Shown piece by piece: positions 27,001 to 37,410 of a stretch of 64,000 nucleotides of DNA. The stretch comes from Sitta carolinensis (Eukaryota > Chordata > Aves > Passeriformes > Sittidae). Numbering within the stretch: position 1 is the first letter of the stretch; each line of letters starts with the position of its first letter. The notes below the pieces were generated by a model. It worked only from the letters and a program-made list of their open reading frames with translations, searched no databases and was not told the DNA's origin. Location: the NCBI GenBank assembly GCA_032173965.1, contig JAVUNC010000006.1, positions 17,830,028 through 17,894,027 on the forward strand, given 5' to 3'. The position numbers and the translations under genes are program-made.

Positions 27001-30000
27001 GAAAAAAGTCTCCTTTATAGTTCAAGAAGTCTTATTAACCACAGTAATCAGTGTATGAAATGTACATATAGATAAAATTAGATGCAAAATTCGAGCAGAT
27101 TTGAGAAGTCAAACAATTATTACAATGAATGTAATTAATTTATTTCCTAGGTATTAACTGCAACAATAAAGGAAATATATGAAATGTACATACAACTTGT
27201 GCAACAAATATTCACATATATTATTGTCATTTGAAATGTTAAACCTGTTTAGAATGATATCCTGTGCAAAATTCCGTGGGGTTGTCTGTAAATCACTTTG
27301 TGTGTTGCTCGTCTCTGCTGTTTCGTTTATCACCCTGGCAAGGACAAGTAAGTCTATACCCATGCCACCTATGCTTTCCAAGTTAGAACAGATCTTATGG
27401 GCCATAAAACTATCTTGTAACTTTTAAAATTTTTCTAGATTGTTTAACTATTGTTGCACCTTTTCTTGAAAAACGTATTCAGAAAAATTCCTTGATGACC
27501 TTAGAAGTAATCAGTTACTTGTGGGTATTTTAAATAATAATATTTATTGTTAAAAGCACGGTTTTAGGCAAGTGCTTTTTAGGTTCTATTTAATAAAAGA
27601 GGAGTCTGTTCATAAAACTAAAACATAGTTGCTTTGTTTTGATGTCATTAAATAAAGGTTGATTAAAACCTGTAATCTTCGTAAACAAACAAAAATTTTA
27701 TTGTCAAGTATACACAAATTTTAATCCATAGCTATGAAATCGACCGTCATTTACTATAGCGTTATGGAGATTCTTCTAAGGATCTTCTAGAAAACGATTT
27801 GATTACTGAGTGAGGAAAATCTTTGGAAAGTGAACTTTTACCAAGTGGTTTAGCCTCTGTCAATACAGTGTGTACATTTGTATTGTCTGAAGAAGCAGAT
27901 AGATCTTATTTGTGATAGGTATGAATGAACCTGTATTTTGGTTAATACTGTCCCTTTCAGTGTATATGGTACCTTTCAGACTTAGGATATACCTTTCATG
28001 CATTACAAAGAAAAATTCTGAAAGTAGGTGCTTTCTTTAGTCCAAATTAGGTTCTTTTAGATTCTGCAGAAAAACAAATACAGGCTGAAAAGTCAATGAC
28101 ATTTCCATGGGTCTTTTTCTATTTTAATTTGAAATACTGAAAACGAAGTTTATACATTCAGAAGTATTTATTTTCTTCTGGAATTTCTTAGGGAAGTCAC
28201 AAAATCAGTTGTGTGTAAGGAAGGCACTATACAGTTGTTTTTATTGGCAGACTTGCTATTTCTTAAAGAAAATAAAATCTGCTAGGGTTTCTTTTCCCTG
28301 CACCCTCTGCACTGATTTCAGCAGGAATAGTGTATTTAAACAGCAATGATGGAAAATCCCTAGGTTATTACATTTCTATTGCTTTACCACTTTCTGTGTG
28401 TCTACTTACACAAGCCCACAGTGAAAAAACACAGCAGTAATACATTCAGGAGTAAATGTTTGTAATATGTTTATTAACTCTCACTTTTAGTTCTGTCATT
28501 AATCTGTAATTCACTCTAATAAGCAGAGAAAGTGTATCTCCTTATCCCAGGTAAAAGTCTCTAAAATACCTCTCTGTTTTAGTCTTATCAATATCTGTCC
28601 ATTCCCAGCTTTCTCATTACCCCAGAGTCACTATATCACCTTTAAGTATAAAGCTAAAATCATGAATGCTGGCACACTCCAGTAGTTGAAATTCCCAGTG
28701 GACTATATAAAAGCATTTTACAGAGAGTCAATGGGAAATTAGATCTAAATTATTTTCTTTTTAAAAGCCAAACTGCAGGATAAGAGAATTATTTTATGTA
28801 ATTATATGAGAGTTTGTAATATCAAATGGATTTATTTTGTGTGTGTGTAACCACCACCACCACATGCATATTAAATACTTTTTAATATTAGAGGTAGTTA
28901 TGCTATGTGAGCTCTAGTAAATTCCCTAGATAATTTGTCTACTACTCAAGAAGTATTGTTTCTGCTCTACAGAATCATCAGAATTCAGAGGTCTTTGCAT
29001 GTCAGCGCACAGATAATATCAACTGTAGTGTTCTGCATGCAGTTTATCAACAAACTAAACTTCACAGTACCTGGATGAAAATGTAGTATAGAAACAGGAG
29101 AAAGCCAAGAAGTTGTCAGAAGGAGTTACTAAGAAGTTTTGTTTTTCATCCTTAATAATTGGCAAAAATCCTGCTTGTTGCCAGTAAAAATATTGGAAGT
29201 GCCTCACTGTTCTGTGTGAAGAAATTTTGTTCTGTAGTTTAGACAGTCAAACTTTTCAAATTTTTGTGGAACTCATTTCTTCCTCAAGAGCTTAATTTTG
29301 GTTTAATAGTAGTCATAAATCATGAAATGAGAAGGATAAGTTGCGTAACAGTAGCAGATTTTGATTTGCCTTGTCCTTAGCACTTGTTGCCACAGAAGTT
29401 GTTAAATCAATAGCAGATCTCCATAACCTGGAAAATTTTAATGTTTATAACTAACCGTTGGTGTTCCTCTAAAGCTGGTAACAACTTTTCTTTCTGCATA
29501 CTGCCTTTCTGTTGGGATTTATTATGCAACCAATGTAGTTTTTGAAAAGTGTGTGATAGTCAGTTTTAGGTGAACCAGAAATAAAAAGCTCAAAAGCACC
29601 TTTCATAGCTTCTCACTGTAGCTTATTCTGTACTTGTTCAGCTGTACACAAACCTTTTAAATACTAGTGGAAGCCACAATTAATGATGAATAATGTAATG
29701 GGAAATGATACTGGTTTGAACAATGTTTAATGTAATATATACAAGCAAAAATGCATTAGCCAAAATTCCAATCTTTTGAGATAAAAACATACTTTTTAAT
29801 AGGAGACAGATGACTACCGGTATTTTGACCCCAAGATGCTACGAGGCAGTGACAGGTGAGTTTTGCTTCTTTCCCTTTACTCTGTGAAAAGACTAACTTA
29901 AGAAATCTATTTTATTTTACTTGCTGACTACAAGTAATTATTTTAATAATTAATTCTAAGTCAAGACAGTTGGTCTTGAAGGAATTCACAACTGGGAACT

Positions 30001-33000
30001 TGGATCAGATAAATTTTAATAACACTGCAAAAAAAATCTAAAAAAATAAGTGCTAACATGTACATTAATTTAGTAACAGGAATGTGCATTAATATTTAGC
30101 AATAATAAATGTTATAGTTGTTCATAGTTGTACTACTTGGTTTCTTAGAAACTTGGTGAGTTTTCACTGTTAAGTTTAGTGCACCAAAATTTCTTTGCGA
30201 CTTTTTAAACAGTTACAATTGTGATTTGAATATGACCCTTCTTTAGTAATTTGTTAATAAGGTTTTTTTTTTAAATTAAGATTTGACTGCATTCACTTTT
30301 GTTTAGGTAGGTACATATTTTATGTTCATGTGCATATTGAAGGGAGGCTTGGATATAGTTTATGTTGCCAGTAAAAGAGAGGAAGAGGAATTACATCAGA
30401 AGTTTATAAATCTGTTTTTGCTTTGTATCTTATAGTGTGTCTGATAGTCTCACCTAATCTAATATCCTAGCAACAGAGAAGATAGTGAAAGATAGTTTTT
30501 CCTTCTAAAAATAACTGTTATCGAACCTGTGGGAAAACAATGATCTCATTTGGTTGCACCACTTTATTACAGGATCAGTGCAGATAAAGTAGATCCTGGC
30601 TTGGTTTTAGTTATTTTCATGACAATTGTGTCTCTACTTTGTTCTTGAAATACGAAAACTAAGAGGACATAAAATTCAGATGATGCGTATGTTTTATTGA
30701 AAAGTGTTACAGATGATATAATTTCAAAGATAAGCAAATTTTGAAATCATCAAAAGAGAAAAGTACTAGTATTTTATATTTCATTTGAATTTCAATTGTC
30801 ACTGACTCGTGATGCTTTTCTAGCATTTTTGGTGGATTTTGTGCAAAAGTGCAAAGATCTGTTTTACTCAAGCCAAAGTGTTTACTCAATTTTTTGCCCA
30901 CTCTGTATAGTTCTTACATTGCTTTAAACAATGTAGAAATATTTACAGCAGTTCATAAACGTGGCGTTCTGTGTAGCTCTAATAGTCATCATAGGGAATA
31001 GCTTCTTATTTGGGATTTGTGCATAAACTGAAGTTATATTCCTTAAATCATATTTGGGTAAGATAGCAGAACTCATATAGTGGTTTGCTTAATTCTCCCT
31101 TCAAATATTTTTGTAGATAATAAAAACAGATGTTAGTTGTCTTGACAAAATAGTGATATAAAATAGCATAATTAATAGATTTAATTAAAAAGTGACTGAA
31201 TTTATTTTCTAATCTGCTCCTATTTTAAGTAGTACTGGCATTTCTACTTGCTGTATTTTCAATGGAGTAGTAACTGCATTGCTGTAATTCAGTCTTAGCA
31301 AAACATTATCTTTCTATCCTGTGTAAAGCCTACCTCAAGTATAAACAGACTTGTCCTCTGAAAGGATGGCACAAAGTGTATGAGGATTTGTCCTATCATA
31401 CTCAAAAGATGGGAGGATCGGGGTGACGCTTCTACTTACGGCAAGTCCGTAGTATTCCTGACAGACAAAGCAACACAGCAGAGAGAGCTGTTCCATTTTA
31501 AAACCTCTTTCTCTGTTACTCTGGAATCTGTGTTGAGTCAGTTGTTCTTGATCACTCAGAGAAAAAGTCTTGAAATAGGGGAAAAGGTCATTTGAAGGGG
31601 GAAACGCGTTGGGTTTAAGCTGTGTTGGAATGTAAGATGTACTTCACTACCCGGGGCTGCAGGCAGGACGGGGCAGGAGGGCAGTGGTACTGTGTGAGCA
31701 AAGGGGGGAGGGCAGACTGACCTGTCACAGGTTTTTCTTTGTTTTCCCCTGAAAGTGCAAGGTGATGCAGGAAAAGAGGCTTCTCACCCCCTAGTTGCTA
31801 CCTGCCCGTGTATTCAAATGCAGAGGAAGAGTCTGTATCACCCAAACTTGTAATTTTCCTCTTCCTCCCTTAATCATTCTAGTCCTACATAGGTGCTGCC
31901 TATAGTAGTTTTTGAGATTTGGAAGCATCAGTAAATGTGTATGCAGGCACTGCAAACTGACTGCCTTACCTAGGATTATTATTCCAGGAGGCAGGGTTTC
32001 TAAGTGCCATGAATTGTGCTAATGCTGATGACATTTTTTACTCATGGTATTTGCTCCTAGGTAACAGCACTATAGGAAGAATTCTTGTCATAAGGCTTAT
32101 TATTCAAACAGCAACATTAGAAATGATGAAGTAAAATCCTATTTACTCATGTATTCAGTCCTGTAGAATGAATAATTTTTCATAACACATGGAAAGACAA
32201 TTATTGTTCTATTTTATATTTTTGTCTAATATTATATAGTAGTCCATAAATACGATGGGTACATGATGCTTATTTTGTGTATTTCTATTAGTGTGTAATG
32301 AAATCTGTGTTGTATTTTTTACAGCTCAGTTCCAAGAAATAAAAATCCATTCCAGGAAGTAAGTCACGTAGAAATTACTTTTCAATGTTCATGTGTTAAA
32401 AATAAATAAATCCTGAAGTACAGTAATTTTTGATGATCATGATTAAGAAAATGGGAGGTCTTATTTGCAAAAAAGCACTTATGCTAATTATATCTAGTAT
32501 TAATTATAATTAGCTGTTATTCTGAAGCTTTTCATCTTCAAAGGACTACGTAAATATTAACTTATACTGGAGAAAAAAATGTAGAAAATTTTCCTGAAGA
32601 TAATTACAGGGATTTACTAATATCATAATTGAGTTGAGCAATTTAAAGCCCCCATTTTTAGACCCAATTTTTGGAGTGCTCTCTAGATTTAATCCTTTGT
32701 CCAGCCTTAAACAACAGCATTGATGTAAATGACTATATTAAGGAGTCTCTGCAGTTAAAGGAAAAAAAGCAAAATAATGAATGTTATCATTTCATACAAA
32801 TGCCTGTAAATTTCAGTATTTTTCTCTATAAATATTTACAAATAGAAAACATCTTATCTGATCTTACTACCGAGTTTCATGAGCAAAATATTTGCATTGG
32901 CAATATACAAATGTTTCAGATTTTCATGAAGTGACCTAATTATCCTCAGGAAGTAAAAGAAGTACCATATATATGGTGTATGTGTGTGTATATATATATG

Positions 33001-36000
33001 GCTACAGATGATTCTATCAAAAATGTCAGTAGTAAGATAAAATCTATATAAAATTCATATAGTATGGTCAAACAATTTTGGATAATGAATGTTAACACAA
33101 TAATAGAACTATTAAGTGTCCTTTTTCTAGTCATGAATTGTTCTCTTTGAAACAGAGCCCAGAAAATACTGATGGCCTTTACCTATAATATTATAAATTA
33201 TTACCAGTAGCAGGTGGGAAGGGAAAAAATGATGAAAAAGTGTATTTTTTTATGATAGAAGTATTTTATTTATGGCCCAAATGAATTCTTAAACATCCAT
33301 GGAGATATTTCAGTTCTTCCTGTGGTCACTGGAGACATCTCTGGACAAAAAAAGGAACATGTTGAAATTGTATTTGTATCGAGTATGTCTTAATAGAAGA
33401 GAGTGACATGATAAAAGCTCTCTGCATGTGGTTCTGTATCCAGTTCTTATAAGACTGCAGTGTGATTGTGATGATTTTTGTTGTAGGTTTAATTATCTGG
33501 TATATCATTACTGAAATTTTAAGGGCTTGAATGCATACTCTAATAATATGTCTGTTGCCTTTTAGGCCATAGTGTTTGTAGTTGGAGGAGGCAACTATAT
33601 TGAATATCAAAATCTTATTGACTACATAAAGGTACGTGTACTTCTGTCAGTTGTAGTCCTTAACTTACTGATAGAAACCAGATAGAGCATGTTTTCTGTA
33701 ATTTTAATATTTAGAAGACAGTCTATGAAATTAGCCTTAACATCCTTATTCTATACAGAGTCTGGGATAAAAGGAATGTAAGAAATCAGTAGAAATTGAG
33801 GATTACTAATTCAGACCAACATAGACTTAGCGTTTCTTGTATTTTGTTCATGTTGCTCTTTAAAGGTGAGTAAATAAACTGTATTCTCTTTTATTTTGTG
33901 TTCATACACACCAGCGTGGTTGAAAACTGTCAGCAGATGTACCAAACTGAATTAACCTGTTTTAGAGTCCTGTTAGTAGTTTTCATGTGCTGGTGTTAAA
34001 TAAAGCAGCTGTAGCATATCATAACCTTGAAAGTAAGGAACTTCTCAGAATTCTCTAGTTTTCGTAAACCTTGCAAAAGAGATACCTCAGTATGTCACTT
34101 CACAATATGGAGTCAGTTCAAACTCAGGCCTGCAGATAATAGTATTTTATTGCATGACAGTCTTACTTGTGCATAAAGTACATTGTTTCAGAAACCAGCA
34201 TAATGCTAATACTATGCTATTCTGTTAAAGCAAGTAGCAGATTGACACCAATATCTAAGCATCTATTACTCACCCTCAGAAGTTTTCACCATTGGTTAAT
34301 AGAAGCTCATTCTTGTTAAACTGCATCATTTCATTCTGTGTAGAAGTCATACAAGGTGTCATATGCACAAGTAAGAAAATATGTTACCAACTACATAATG
34401 CTGGTATAACAGATTTAATTTCTCTGGTTCCAACTGGCCAGACTAGCAGAACACATGTATACCAAAAATCAGTGGATGGAGCAAAATAACTAAAATAACT
34501 AAATACAGTTCCTGGGAGGCAGGAGTGGTCTTCAAGCACTTCCCAGGAATTAAAAAAAATGCTGAAGTAACCTTAGTAAAATTCTGAAGAAGGTAATAAA
34601 TTATTTAACAGCAGCAGCACACCATTCTTTCTTCCTGACCTTAACCTTTCATTGTACAGTTCTCCTGTCCTCTGGTAGACTGGAATGAGACCTTTCACAT
34701 AAAAGAAAAAATATGGAGCATTAATCATTGAAAAACAGTTTTTCTACAAAGCACATGAGAGTTTTATGTCCAGGTAAATTTTTGAAGAATGCAAAGTCAG
34801 AGTGTGTGTGTTGAGTTTCTTCCTCTGACAGGCAACCATTTTGGAACAGAGCTGGTCTGGACAGGAAAGGATAGGAAGAGGAACATAAATTAATCATTTA
34901 GATTTGTCTTAGCACTCATCACTATCCTCAGTAACTAATCCAGTGAAGCTTCTGCCTGTGGCAGAGAATGTTGTCAAATGTTTAGCTCGCTCCTTAGTCT
35001 ACCCAAAGCCTCTTTAGCTACTGTATCGATCCAAAAGATGCCCAAGAGTACTTGTTACTTCCTACTAAAAAAAAAAAATCTTTGAATTCCCTAGAGGTTA
35101 GTTCACTTCCCTGATTGTAGCTGCACGCTGACAGAGCTGAGGTTTGCTCAGTATGTGTATATCCAGGGCACTCGTGTCATGACAAGTTAAACACTCAGCA
35201 CTTCATACAAACTGGCAGGAAGCTGAGAGTTCAGAGGAACAAGAGGGCAAACAGGAGGTCATTTGTCAAACAGAAGGAACTGAAACCTATGGAAATGGTA
35301 ATGTTAGATCTTATGGAGAATCAGAAGTTGAACATACTCTTCTTCTGGAACCTGTGAACAGAGGTTTTTCATCACAGTTGTCACAGCTGAAGAGTGCTGT
35401 GTGTTTCTCCACTTAGACTGTGTACTCAAGCAGTGGTAGATGACCTAAGGGGGAAGACTCCCTCACCTTTATTCCACTTAGCCTTTTACTCTTGAAAACA
35501 CAAGGAAGGTTAATGAAAACCTTTATTCTCCTTCCCACCACCTAGAAACCTGTGTGCCTTTCCCAGGTGACACAGTCTTATCGAGCACAGTTTGCTTTTC
35601 CATGTGGTAGACTTCCAGCATCTATTGTTTCCACAGATGTAGCTTATTAATCATTCTCAAATTCAGTCTTCCTCCAGAATAAAAAAGAGAAAAATCAACG
35701 GCTCTATTCTTGCAAGCAGATACCACAGAGATTTTATTCACGGCTTTATTTTTCTAAGCACTATCCGTTATGCCAATTTGCTCTGGAAACACAAAGTATT
35801 TTAAAACTTTCTAAAACGGGAAGCAATGGTCATTCAGCTTTGGCATTCTGGGATATTTTTGTAGAAGAATTAAGAGAAAACTTCAAATTTAATTATTTGT
35901 AGTTCTGTGCTAGAATAGACTGTCTCACAATGTCAAAGCAAATATTTATACTGTCATTAAGGTAGATTATGCCTTAAAATAAATGTATGGTCCAAGTTAA

Positions 36001-37218
36001 TTCAGCATACTGAAAATGTGCCATCAAAATTGCAAGCCATGGGGAACCTCCAGGAGGAGGCTAGCATATTATTGTGTACAAAAAAACTTAGTATATAATT
36101 TTCCTTTGTAAATGCTTAGAAAAGTGCTGCTTGTTAATCTTCTATTACTCTGTTAAACAATTGATATCCTATGGACTTTTCTTTTTTAGGGTAAACAAGG
36201 CAAACATGTCCTGTATGGCTGCAGTGAGCTTTTCAATGCTACACAGTTTATAAAACAGGTAGATAACTTTGATAACCTCTATAATATTTATTACTTCTTT
36301 ATCTGTGAGTTGATTTATATAACTCTTAAGTATCCATGGATTTTCACTGAAAAAAACTCAAATTAATCTGTGAAAGATTAATGCACCTATTTTTATTTGC
36401 TTGAAGTGGGGTGTTGAAGTCATTATTTCTAATTAGCTGTTGAAGGCCTGTTATCATTGTGAGTTCACGCAGGTAATGCATGTAAACAAGTTCATAATAA
36501 TTGTCTTTACATGAATCCTACTGAAAAAAGTTGAGTCAGTTCTTGGAACTTTCACAAACATCTCTTTCCAAGGTTTTCTTGATACTTTTTCAAATTACAA
36601 GATGTTTAAACCTTTGTCCTGGTTTATAAATATATACAGATATATAGAATATAAAGTACTGGCCTAGTGGGAGCTTGATGTCCATTCCTATACTAAACTC
36701 TGTCCTTTTGTGCTGTTAAAAACATCGTTACTTCTCTATGCCTCATTCCAATACAAATACAAAATAAAAATTATTCGTGGTTGTCAGCAAATAGCAGCCC
36801 TTCAGTAGCTGTTACCACCCATGGTTTTATGTCCTAAGATGAGAGAGAGTAAGTTGTTATTCAAAACTATGTTTTAAAGAATTAAATTAAATCTTTTTGC
36901 ACTTCAAGGAGACAAATTGTACTTGCTATCTTTTAACTCCTCATTCACCTTAATTAATTTTTTTTTGTCTTGACTGTGTACACTGTACCTTCATGAGATA
37001 CATTCAAGTCTGAAAATTTGAAGCTCAGGCCTTCTCCTCTGAGGTTATGAATTAAGTATTCTATCACCTGAAGACATTTGGTTCTCAGAGACAAACAAAG
37101 CGTGTAAGACAAGTATTTGCTGTATGAACTGGATATTAGTTTGACTGAATGAGTAAGATTAGCAATTTAATGACTTTTTTCTCTTCATGTTTAGCTGTCC
37201 CAACTTGGCCAGAAATAA
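25..37218 (+). CDS. SCFD1: SCFD1 (Sly1), 3' twenty coding exons, interrupted by introns; 5' part off-window
   Basis: Twenty exons translate to a protein very close to vertebrate Sec1 family domain-containing protein 1. Known role of the family: a cytosolic/peripheral Sec1/Munc18 protein that binds syntaxin-5 and syntaxin-18 and promotes SNARE assembly in ER-Golgi and Golgi-ER transport. Exons: 25-78, 742-831, 2005-2060, 2678-2763, 4514-4613, 7676-7816, 8838-8928, 9279-9352, 9901-9982, 16846-16942, 20310-20380, 21251-21330, 21877-21939, 22958-23033, 25155-25208, 29803-29855, 32325-32358, 33566-33631, 36190-36258, 37195-37218. All introns are GT-AG, and phases match at every junction except through 7676-7816, which has one base too many. 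About 486 residues are encoded, matching human residues from about 157 to the C-terminus, so domains 2, 3a and 3b of the Sec1 fold are present and most of domain 1 lies upstream. Recognition is by remembered protein sequence, not by a search. Confidence 0.97.
79..741 (+). other. SCFD1 intron with G-run segment
   Basis: AT-rich intron. The only notable content is a T/G-only stretch at 384-442 with four G runs (387-390, 397-401, 406-410, 419-421). No nested gene is seen. Confidence 0.7.
742..831 (+). CDS. SCFD1: SCFD1 coding exon
   Basis: The acceptor tttag ends at 741 and the donor GTAAGT starts at 832. The reading is [13 protein letters not shown] followed by [16 protein letters not shown], nearly identical to human SCFD1. 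Both boundaries split a codon (phase 1 in and out). This belongs to domain 2 of the Sec1 fold. Confidence 0.96.
832..2677 (+). other. Two SCFD1 introns flanking the exon at 2005-2060
   Basis: 832-2004 and 2061-2677 are ordinary AT-rich intron sequence. A 15-base string (agtcctggacatag with the preceding t) occurs near 1618 and again near 2473. No repeat family is recognised. Confidence 0.6.
2005..2060 (+). CDS. SCFD1: SCFD1 coding exon
   Basis: The acceptor ttattag ends at 2004 and the donor GTAAGA starts at 2061. The reading is [18 protein letters not shown] after a split Gly codon. The exon ends on a whole codon (phase 0). Confidence 0.96.
2678..2763 (+). CDS. SCFD1: SCFD1 coding exon
   Basis: A strong pyrimidine tract and tcctcag precede the exon; the donor GTATTG starts at 2764. 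It reads [18 protein letters not shown] then [10 protein letters not shown] and ends two bases into a Ser codon. The exon is essentially invariant with mammals. Confidence 0.96.
4514..4613 (+). CDS. SCFD1: SCFD1 coding exon
   Basis: The acceptor ttttcag ends at 4513 and the donor GTAAGG starts at 4614. It reads [20 protein letters not shown] then [13 protein letters not shown]. The [14 protein letters not shown] motif is a Sec1-family signature at the start of the domain 3 arch. It ends in phase 0. Confidence 0.97.
4956..5011 (+). repeat. Imperfect tandem duplication, period about 33
   Basis: The string ttggttttag followed by t(t/g)tgaacttct occurs at about 4958 and again at about 4991. Two copies only; probably a local replication-slippage duplication. 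Confidence 0.6.
5388..5423. repeat. Inverted repeat with E-box core
   Basis: 11-base arms tacatgaaata (5388-5398) and tatttcatgta (5413-5423) are exact reverse complements around a core holding the 10-base palindrome tgcacgtgca. It can form a short hairpin; function unknown. Confidence 0.7.
7676..7816 (+). CDS. SCFD1: SCFD1 coding exon with a +1 frameshift
   Basis: The acceptor ttttag ends at 7675 and the donor GTAAGC starts at 7817. The exon opens with [12 protein letters not shown] as in other vertebrates and closes in another frame with [15 protein letters not shown]. The upstream phase (0) and downstream phase (2) require 140 bases, but 141 are present. Read straight through, the frame hits TAA at 7747-7749, just before an eight-A run (7752-7759). 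The simplest reading is one extra A near 7743-7745 in the lysine-rich linker, where other vertebrates have Ala-Arg/Lys-Pro-Lys. It could be an assembly error, an allele or a fixed change; the rest of the gene is intact, which favours error or polymorphism. Confidence 0.93.
7941..8560 (+). mobile_element. Solo LTR of an avian ERVL-type endogenous retrovirus
   Basis: About 620 bases, starting TGTGTATTGGGTCTGGCTGA and ending in GGTCAACCCACCACA, the termini typical of the abundant avian ERVL LTR family as I remember it. Internal landmarks also fit: the 'CAGCAGCCC' block near 7980, the 'TACTGCTGAGCAG' block near 8052, an AATAAA at 8387-8392, and a higher GC content than the surrounding intron. It is in sense orientation inside the SCFD1 intron 7817-8837. 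I see no clear 5-base target duplication, and the left end could be 7943. No gag, pol or env remains. Confidence 0.82.
8838..8928 (+). CDS. SCFD1: SCFD1 coding exon
   Basis: The acceptor gcattag ends at 8837 and the donor GTAAGT starts at 8929. It reads [20 protein letters not shown] then [10 protein letters not shown]. It is predicted helical and highly conserved, and ends in phase 0. Confidence 0.97.
9279..9352 (+). CDS. SCFD1: SCFD1 coding exon
   Basis: The acceptor acccag ends at 9278 and the donor GTAAGT starts at 9353. It reads [20 protein letters not shown] then TSAV, where human has Leu in place of the Ile. It ends in phase 2. Confidence 0.96.
9353..9900 (+). other. SCFD1 intron with a CR1 tail fragment
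   Basis: Short AT-rich intron. The only recognisable content is a decayed CR1 3' end at about 9777-9817. Confidence 0.6.
9777..9817 (+). mobile_element. CR1 3'-terminal fragment
   Basis: The stretch aaaggtcctctccaaccc followed by an attctct octamer-like repeat resembles the end of CR1 LINEs (AGGTCCCTTCCAACCC ... ATTCTRTGATTCT). About 40 bases, quite diverged. Confidence 0.55.
9901..9982 (+). CDS. SCFD1: SCFD1 coding exon
   Basis: The acceptor ctcttcag ends at 9900 and the donor GTACAA starts at 9983. It reads [20 protein letters not shown] then AVLEHIK. It ends in phase 0 and is followed by the largest intron in the window (6.9 kb). Confidence 0.97.
9983..16845 (+). other. Largest SCFD1 intron in the window
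   Basis: 6.9 kb of AT-rich sequence. It contains a G/T-rich stretch at about 12676-12708 and an 18-base T run at 15530-15547. No nested gene, tRNA or well-preserved transposon is recognised; open frames on either strand are short and read as chance. Confidence 0.6.
15530..15547 (+). repeat. Poly-T tract
   Basis: An uninterrupted run of 18 T preceded by agtatc; agtatc plus a shorter T run recurs about 30 bases later (around 15561). Confidence 0.8.
16846..16942 (+). CDS. SCFD1: SCFD1 coding exon
   Basis: The acceptor taaacag ends at 16845 and the donor GTGAGT starts at 16943. It reads [20 protein letters not shown] then [12 protein letters not shown]. The first residue is Ser where human has Ala, otherwise nearly identical. 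It ends in phase 1. Confidence 0.97.
16943..20309 (+). other. SCFD1 intron
   Basis: 3.4 kb. Mostly AT-rich with a somewhat more GC-rich patch around 17340-17640 that I cannot assign to a repeat. No gene is seen. Confidence 0.6.
20310..20380 (+). CDS. SCFD1: SCFD1 coding exon
   Basis: The acceptor cactgcag ends at 20309 and the donor GTACCT starts at 20381. It reads [20 protein letters not shown] then PSE after a split Ala codon. It ends in phase 0. Confidence 0.97.
21251..21330 (+). CDS. SCFD1: SCFD1 coding exon
   Basis: The acceptor gatttcag ends at 21250 and the donor GTAAGT starts at 21331. It reads [20 protein letters not shown] then SYIKQW plus two bases of a Lys codon. Confidence 0.97.
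21877..21939 (+). CDS. SCFD1: SCFD1 coding exon
   Basis: The acceptor tttcacag ends at 21876 and the donor GTATGC starts at 21940. It reads [20 protein letters not shown] between two split codons. This is a small exon in a less conserved Ser/Thr/Pro-rich linker, where several residues differ from human. Confidence 0.95.
22958..23033 (+). CDS. SCFD1: SCFD1 coding exon
   Basis: The acceptor tttttcag ends at 22957 and the donor GTAAGT starts at 23034. It reads [20 protein letters not shown] then VLKQQ. It is highly conserved and ends in phase 0. Confidence 0.97.
25155..25208 (+). CDS. SCFD1: SCFD1 coding exon
   Basis: The acceptor tttacag ends at 25154 and the donor GTGAGT starts at 25209. It reads [18 protein letters not shown]: 18 codons, with phase 0 at both ends. 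Confidence 0.97.
25209..29802 (+). other. SCFD1 intron, 4.6 kb
   Basis: Very AT-rich. It contains a T run near 26407-26422 and a short TG/CCA simple repeat at 28838-28862. Nothing gene-like. Confidence 0.6.
28838..28862 (+). repeat. Adjacent (TG)n and (CCA)n microsatellites
   Basis: About five TG units followed directly by four CCA units. Confidence 0.8.
29803..29855 (+). CDS. SCFD1: SCFD1 coding exon
   Basis: The acceptor tttttaatag ends at 29802 and the donor GTGAGT starts at 29856. It reads [17 protein letters not shown], the family-typical Tyr-rich segment before the linker, and ends two bases into a Ser codon. Confidence 0.97.
29856..32324 (+). other. SCFD1 intron with a GC-rich patch
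   Basis: AT-rich apart from 31640-31740, which is G-rich on the + strand and has several CpGs. No repeat or exon is recognised in the patch. Confidence 0.55.
32325..32358 (+). CDS. SCFD1: SCFD1 coding micro-exon (34 bases)
   Basis: The acceptor ttttttacag ends at 32324 and the donor GTAAGT starts at 32359. It reads [11 protein letters not shown] after a split Ser codon and ends in phase 0. It is too short to stand out as an open frame and is found through its splice sites and match to the family. Confidence 0.96.
32969..33000 (+). repeat. (TA)n/(TG)n microsatellite
   Basis: Alternating TA and TG units, probably variable between individuals. Confidence 0.8.
33566..33631 (+). CDS. SCFD1: SCFD1 coding exon
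   Basis: The acceptor gccttttag ends at 33565 and the donor GTACGT starts at 33632. It reads [20 protein letters not shown] then IK. The [13 protein letters not shown] stretch is a signature strand-loop near the C-terminus of Sec1/Munc18 proteins. Confidence 0.97.
36190..36258 (+). CDS. SCFD1: SCFD1 coding exon
   Basis: The acceptor cttttttag ends at 36189 and the donor GTAGAT starts at 36259. It reads [20 protein letters not shown] then IKQ, the conserved closing segment of the Sec1 fold. Confidence 0.97.
36259..37194 (+). other. Last SCFD1 intron
   Basis: 0.94 kb, AT-rich, ordinary GT-AG ends. Nothing else is recognised. Confidence 0.65.
37195..37218 (+). CDS. SCFD1: SCFD1 terminal coding exon and stop codon
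   Basis: The acceptor catgtttag ends at 37194. The last codons read LSQLGQK followed by TAA at 37216-37218, the same C-terminus as human. The exon continues as 3' UTR. Confidence 0.97.
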   Translation: MSQLGQK

Positions 37219-37410
37219 GACTGAAACACCATTACCTGGATGGGAACATGACAACAGAGAATTGTTGTAACACTCAGATATCTTCATGTCTTTAATTTTG
37301 TTGTTATATTAAAACTTAAACCCGTTTCATTAATATGATAACTTTAAAAAAAAATCTTTAATACAGTGTATATCAGCATTTCAGAAATAAAACATAAAAC
37401 CTGCTGCGTT
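37219..37410 (+). other. SCFD1: SCFD1 3' untranslated region (approximate end)
   Basis: AT-rich sequence after the stop codon, running to a probable cleavage site 15-25 bases past the AATAAA at 37386. The end is an estimate. A second AATAAA at 38507, followed by a GT-rich stretch, could give a longer alternative form, so the 3' UTR may extend about 1.3 kb. Confidence 0.75.
37386..37391 (+). promoter_or_regulatory. Polyadenylation signal of SCFD1
   Basis: A canonical AATAAA lies 168 bases after the stop codon. A GT-rich element (roughly 37408-37425) follows it, as expected for a cleavage-factor binding site. Confidence 0.8.

Larger units (their letters stand above)
32359..36189 (+). other. 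Two SCFD1 introns flanking the exon at 33566-33631
   Basis: 32359-33565 contains a TA/TG microsatellite at 32969-33000. 33632-36189 is unremarkable AT-rich intron with no recognised repeat. Confidence 0.6.
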